8,138 nucleotides of DNA from an uncultured Ruminococcus sp. (GTDB taxonomy: Bacteria > Bacillota > Clostridia > Oscillospirales > Acutalibacteraceae): the NCBI GenBank assembly GCA_902797065.1, contig CADBRK010000295.1, positions 1 through 8,138 of the forward strand, read 5' to 3'. Below the pieces are notes generated by a model. The model did no database searches, was not told the DNA's origin, and saw only the letters and a program-made list of their open reading frames with translations. Each line of letters starts with the position of its first letter. Position 1 is the stretch's first letter. This document shows positions 6,708 to 8,138 of the stretch, in pieces. Made by a program: the position numbers and the translations under genes.

Positions 6708-8138
6708 ATGATTGTGGCAACCAGTAAATCTATCCTCAAGGGTATTGCTATCGGCAATATCAAGTATCTGAAAAAGAATCAGGTCGAGATCAAGGATACG
6801 GCGTCAGACCCCGCTGCTGAGATGAAACGCTACGAAGACGCCAAGGCGAAAGCTGCCGAGCAGCTTCAGGCACTCTACGACAAGGCTGTAGTAGAAGCGG
6901 GCGAGGATCACGCGGCGATTTTTGATATTCACATTATGATGCTTGATGATGATGATTACAATGACTCTATAACGGAAATCATCAATTCTCAGGGTAAGTC
7001 GGCAGAGTATGCCGTGAAAACGACAGGCGAAAACTTCGCCGAGATGTTTGCGTCGATGGACGATGAATATATGAAGGCGCGCGCCGCCGACGTTAAGGAT
7101 ATTTCTCTGCGCGTAGTTAATATTCTGACGGGAGCAGACACGGGTCTTGCCGACAGCAGCGAGCCGTTTATAATCGTTGCCGACGATCTCGCCCCCTCCG
7201 AAACAGTTCAGCTCGACAAGAGTAAGCTGCTTGGTTTTGTCACACGTTACGGCAGCGCCAACAGCCACACCGCAATACTTGCCCGCAATATGAATATTCC
7301 TGCCCTTATCGGTACAGAGATCAGCGAGGAGTGGGACGGTAAGCTTGCGATAATCGACGGCTACAACAACTGTATCTATATCGAGCCGACAAAGGAGCTT
7401 CTCGAAACACTCGACAAAAAGCGTATTTACGATCTCCAGCAGCGCGCTTTGCTTCAGGAACTGAAAGAGAAGCCTAACGTGACGCTCGATGGTACGGAGA
7501 TTAACGTATACGCAAATATCGGAAATGCTTCCGACGTTGGTATGGTTCTGCAAAACGATGCGGGAGGTATTGGTCTTTTCCGTTCGGAATTCATTTACCT
7601 TAATTCCGAGACGTTCCCGACAGAGGATGAGCAGTTCGCTATCTATAAGAAAGTCGCAGAGATGATGGGCGGCAAAAAGGTTATTATCCGCACGCTCGAC
7701 ATTGGTGCCGATAAGCAGGCAGCTTACTTTGATCTTCCAAAGGAAGATAATCCTGCACTTGGATACCGTGCGATACGCATTTGCCTTACACGCCATGATA
7801 TATTCAAGGCGCAGCTTCGGGCGCTTCTGCGTGCGTCCGCTTTCGGCAATATCAGCATAATGTTCCCCATGATAATATCTGTCAGAGAGGTCAAAGATGC
7901 CAAAGAAGTTCTTGAAGAGTGCCGCCGTGAGCTTGAAAACGAGGGCGTAAAGGTCGGCGATACGGAGATCGGCATCATGATCGAAACTCCTGCTGCCGTA
8001 ATGATAGCCGAGGAGCTTGCCGAGGAGGTCGATTTCTTCTCGATAGGCACGAATGATCTTACACAATATACACTTGCGATAGACCGTCAGAACCCGAAGC
8101 TTGATCCATTTTATGATTCACACCACCCCGCAGTGCTG
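6708..8138 (+). CDS. ptsI: PTS Enzyme I (phosphoenolpyruvate-protein phosphotransferase), 3' end outside window
   Basis: The frame opens at ATG 6708 behind the near-perfect GGAAGGAGG (6691-6699, 8 nt spacing) and stays open for 477 codons to the window edge. Enzyme I is usually 540-575 residues, so roughly 65-100 are missing. It moves phosphate from PEP to its own His and then to HPr. Residues about 1-140 carry the N-terminal domain with the HPr-binding helices. SANSHTAILARNMNIPALIG carries the active His187. The PEP-binding barrel shows GIGLFRSEF (Arg292), IIRTLDIGADK (Arg328), GYRAIRI (352-358), MIETPAA (Glu426) and SIGTNDLTQYTLAIDR (Asn449, Asp450). The catalytic Cys near residue 497 would be beyond the edge. 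The motif before the active His is SANSH rather than the common GGRTSH, though the His is intact. It is the last visible gene of the permease-HPr-Enzyme I operon. A nearer ATG at 6701 is out of frame and stops after 8 codons. Confidence 0.95.
   Translation, partial: MIVATSKSILKGIAIGNIKYLKKNQVEIKDTASDPAAEMKRYEDAKAKAAEQLQALYDKAVVEAGEDHAAIFDIHIMMLDDDDYNDSITEIINSQGKSAEYAVKTTGENFAEMFASMDDEYMKARAADVKDISLRVVNILTGADTGLADSSEPFIIVADDLAPSETVQLDKSKLLGFVTRYGSANSHTAILARNMNIPALIGTEISEEWDGKLAIIDGYNNCIYIEPTKELLETLDKKRIYDLQQRALLQELKEKPNVTLDGTEINVYANIGNASDVGMVLQNDAGGIGLFRSEFIYLNSETFPTEDEQFAIYKKVAEMMGGKKVIIRTLDIGADKQAAYFDLPKEDNPALGYRAIRICLTRHDIFKAQLRALLRASAFGNISIMFPMIISVREVKDAKEVLEECRRELENEGVKVGDTEIGIMIETPAAVMIAEELAEEVDFFSIGTNDLTQYTLAIDRQNPKLDPFYDSHHPAVL

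Noticed and set aside
6701..6727. ATG at 6701 as Enzyme I start
   Set aside because: It is out of frame with Enzyme I and reaches a stop after 8 codons.
6804..8066. Long minus-strand open frame of 420 codons
   Set aside because: It is a shadow of Enzyme I, whose active His187 and PEP-binding motifs are read continuously on the plus strand.

Overview
The window is a compact, all-plus-strand sugar-utilisation locus. It is most likely from a Gram-positive Clostridia-type gut or rumen bacterium, perhaps Oscillospiraceae/Ruminococcus. That placement rests on strong AGGAGG-type ribosome sites, moderate GC with AT-rich gaps, and PTS and LacI proteins of Firmicutes type. It is inference; no rRNA or other marker is present. 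There are seven genes, the first and last cut by the window edges, and no mobile element, tRNA, rRNA or CRISPR array.

Block 1 (2-4203) is a tightly packed operon. It holds the C-terminal part of a PfkB fructokinase, a GH13 enzyme closely resembling amylosucrase/sucrose hydrolase (GH13 subfamily 4 type), a LacI/ScrR-like repressor, and a Cof-type HAD phosphatase. Gaps are only 4 to 22 nt, and the operon promoter lies left of the window.

The 254-nt gap (4204-4457) is the control region. It contains a hairpin that probably terminates block 1, a good sigma-A promoter, and two near-identical LacI-type operators. One operator sits on the predicted transcription start. The other lies 157 bp upstream, inside the right arm of the terminator hairpin.

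Block 2 (4458-8138) is a self-contained phosphotransferase system: a sucrose-type EIIBCA permease (ScrA-like), HPr (ptsH) and Enzyme I (ptsI, running off the right edge with 477 codons visible).

Proposed logic: Enzyme I and HPr feed phosphate to the EIIBCA protein, which imports sucrose as sucrose 6-phosphate. The usual next enzyme, a GH32 sucrose-6-phosphate hydrolase, is not in the window; an amylosucrase-like GH13 enzyme, a HAD sugar-phosphatase type protein and a fructokinase are present instead. One possible route is dephosphorylation by the HAD enzyme, then glucosyl transfer (or hydrolysis) by the GH13 enzyme, then phosphorylation of the released fructose. Direct attack on sucrose 6-phosphate by the GH13 enzyme is the alternative. 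The local HPr has lysine at the position of regulatory Ser46, so it should not be a target of HPr kinase; control by the local repressor is therefore the more likely mode.
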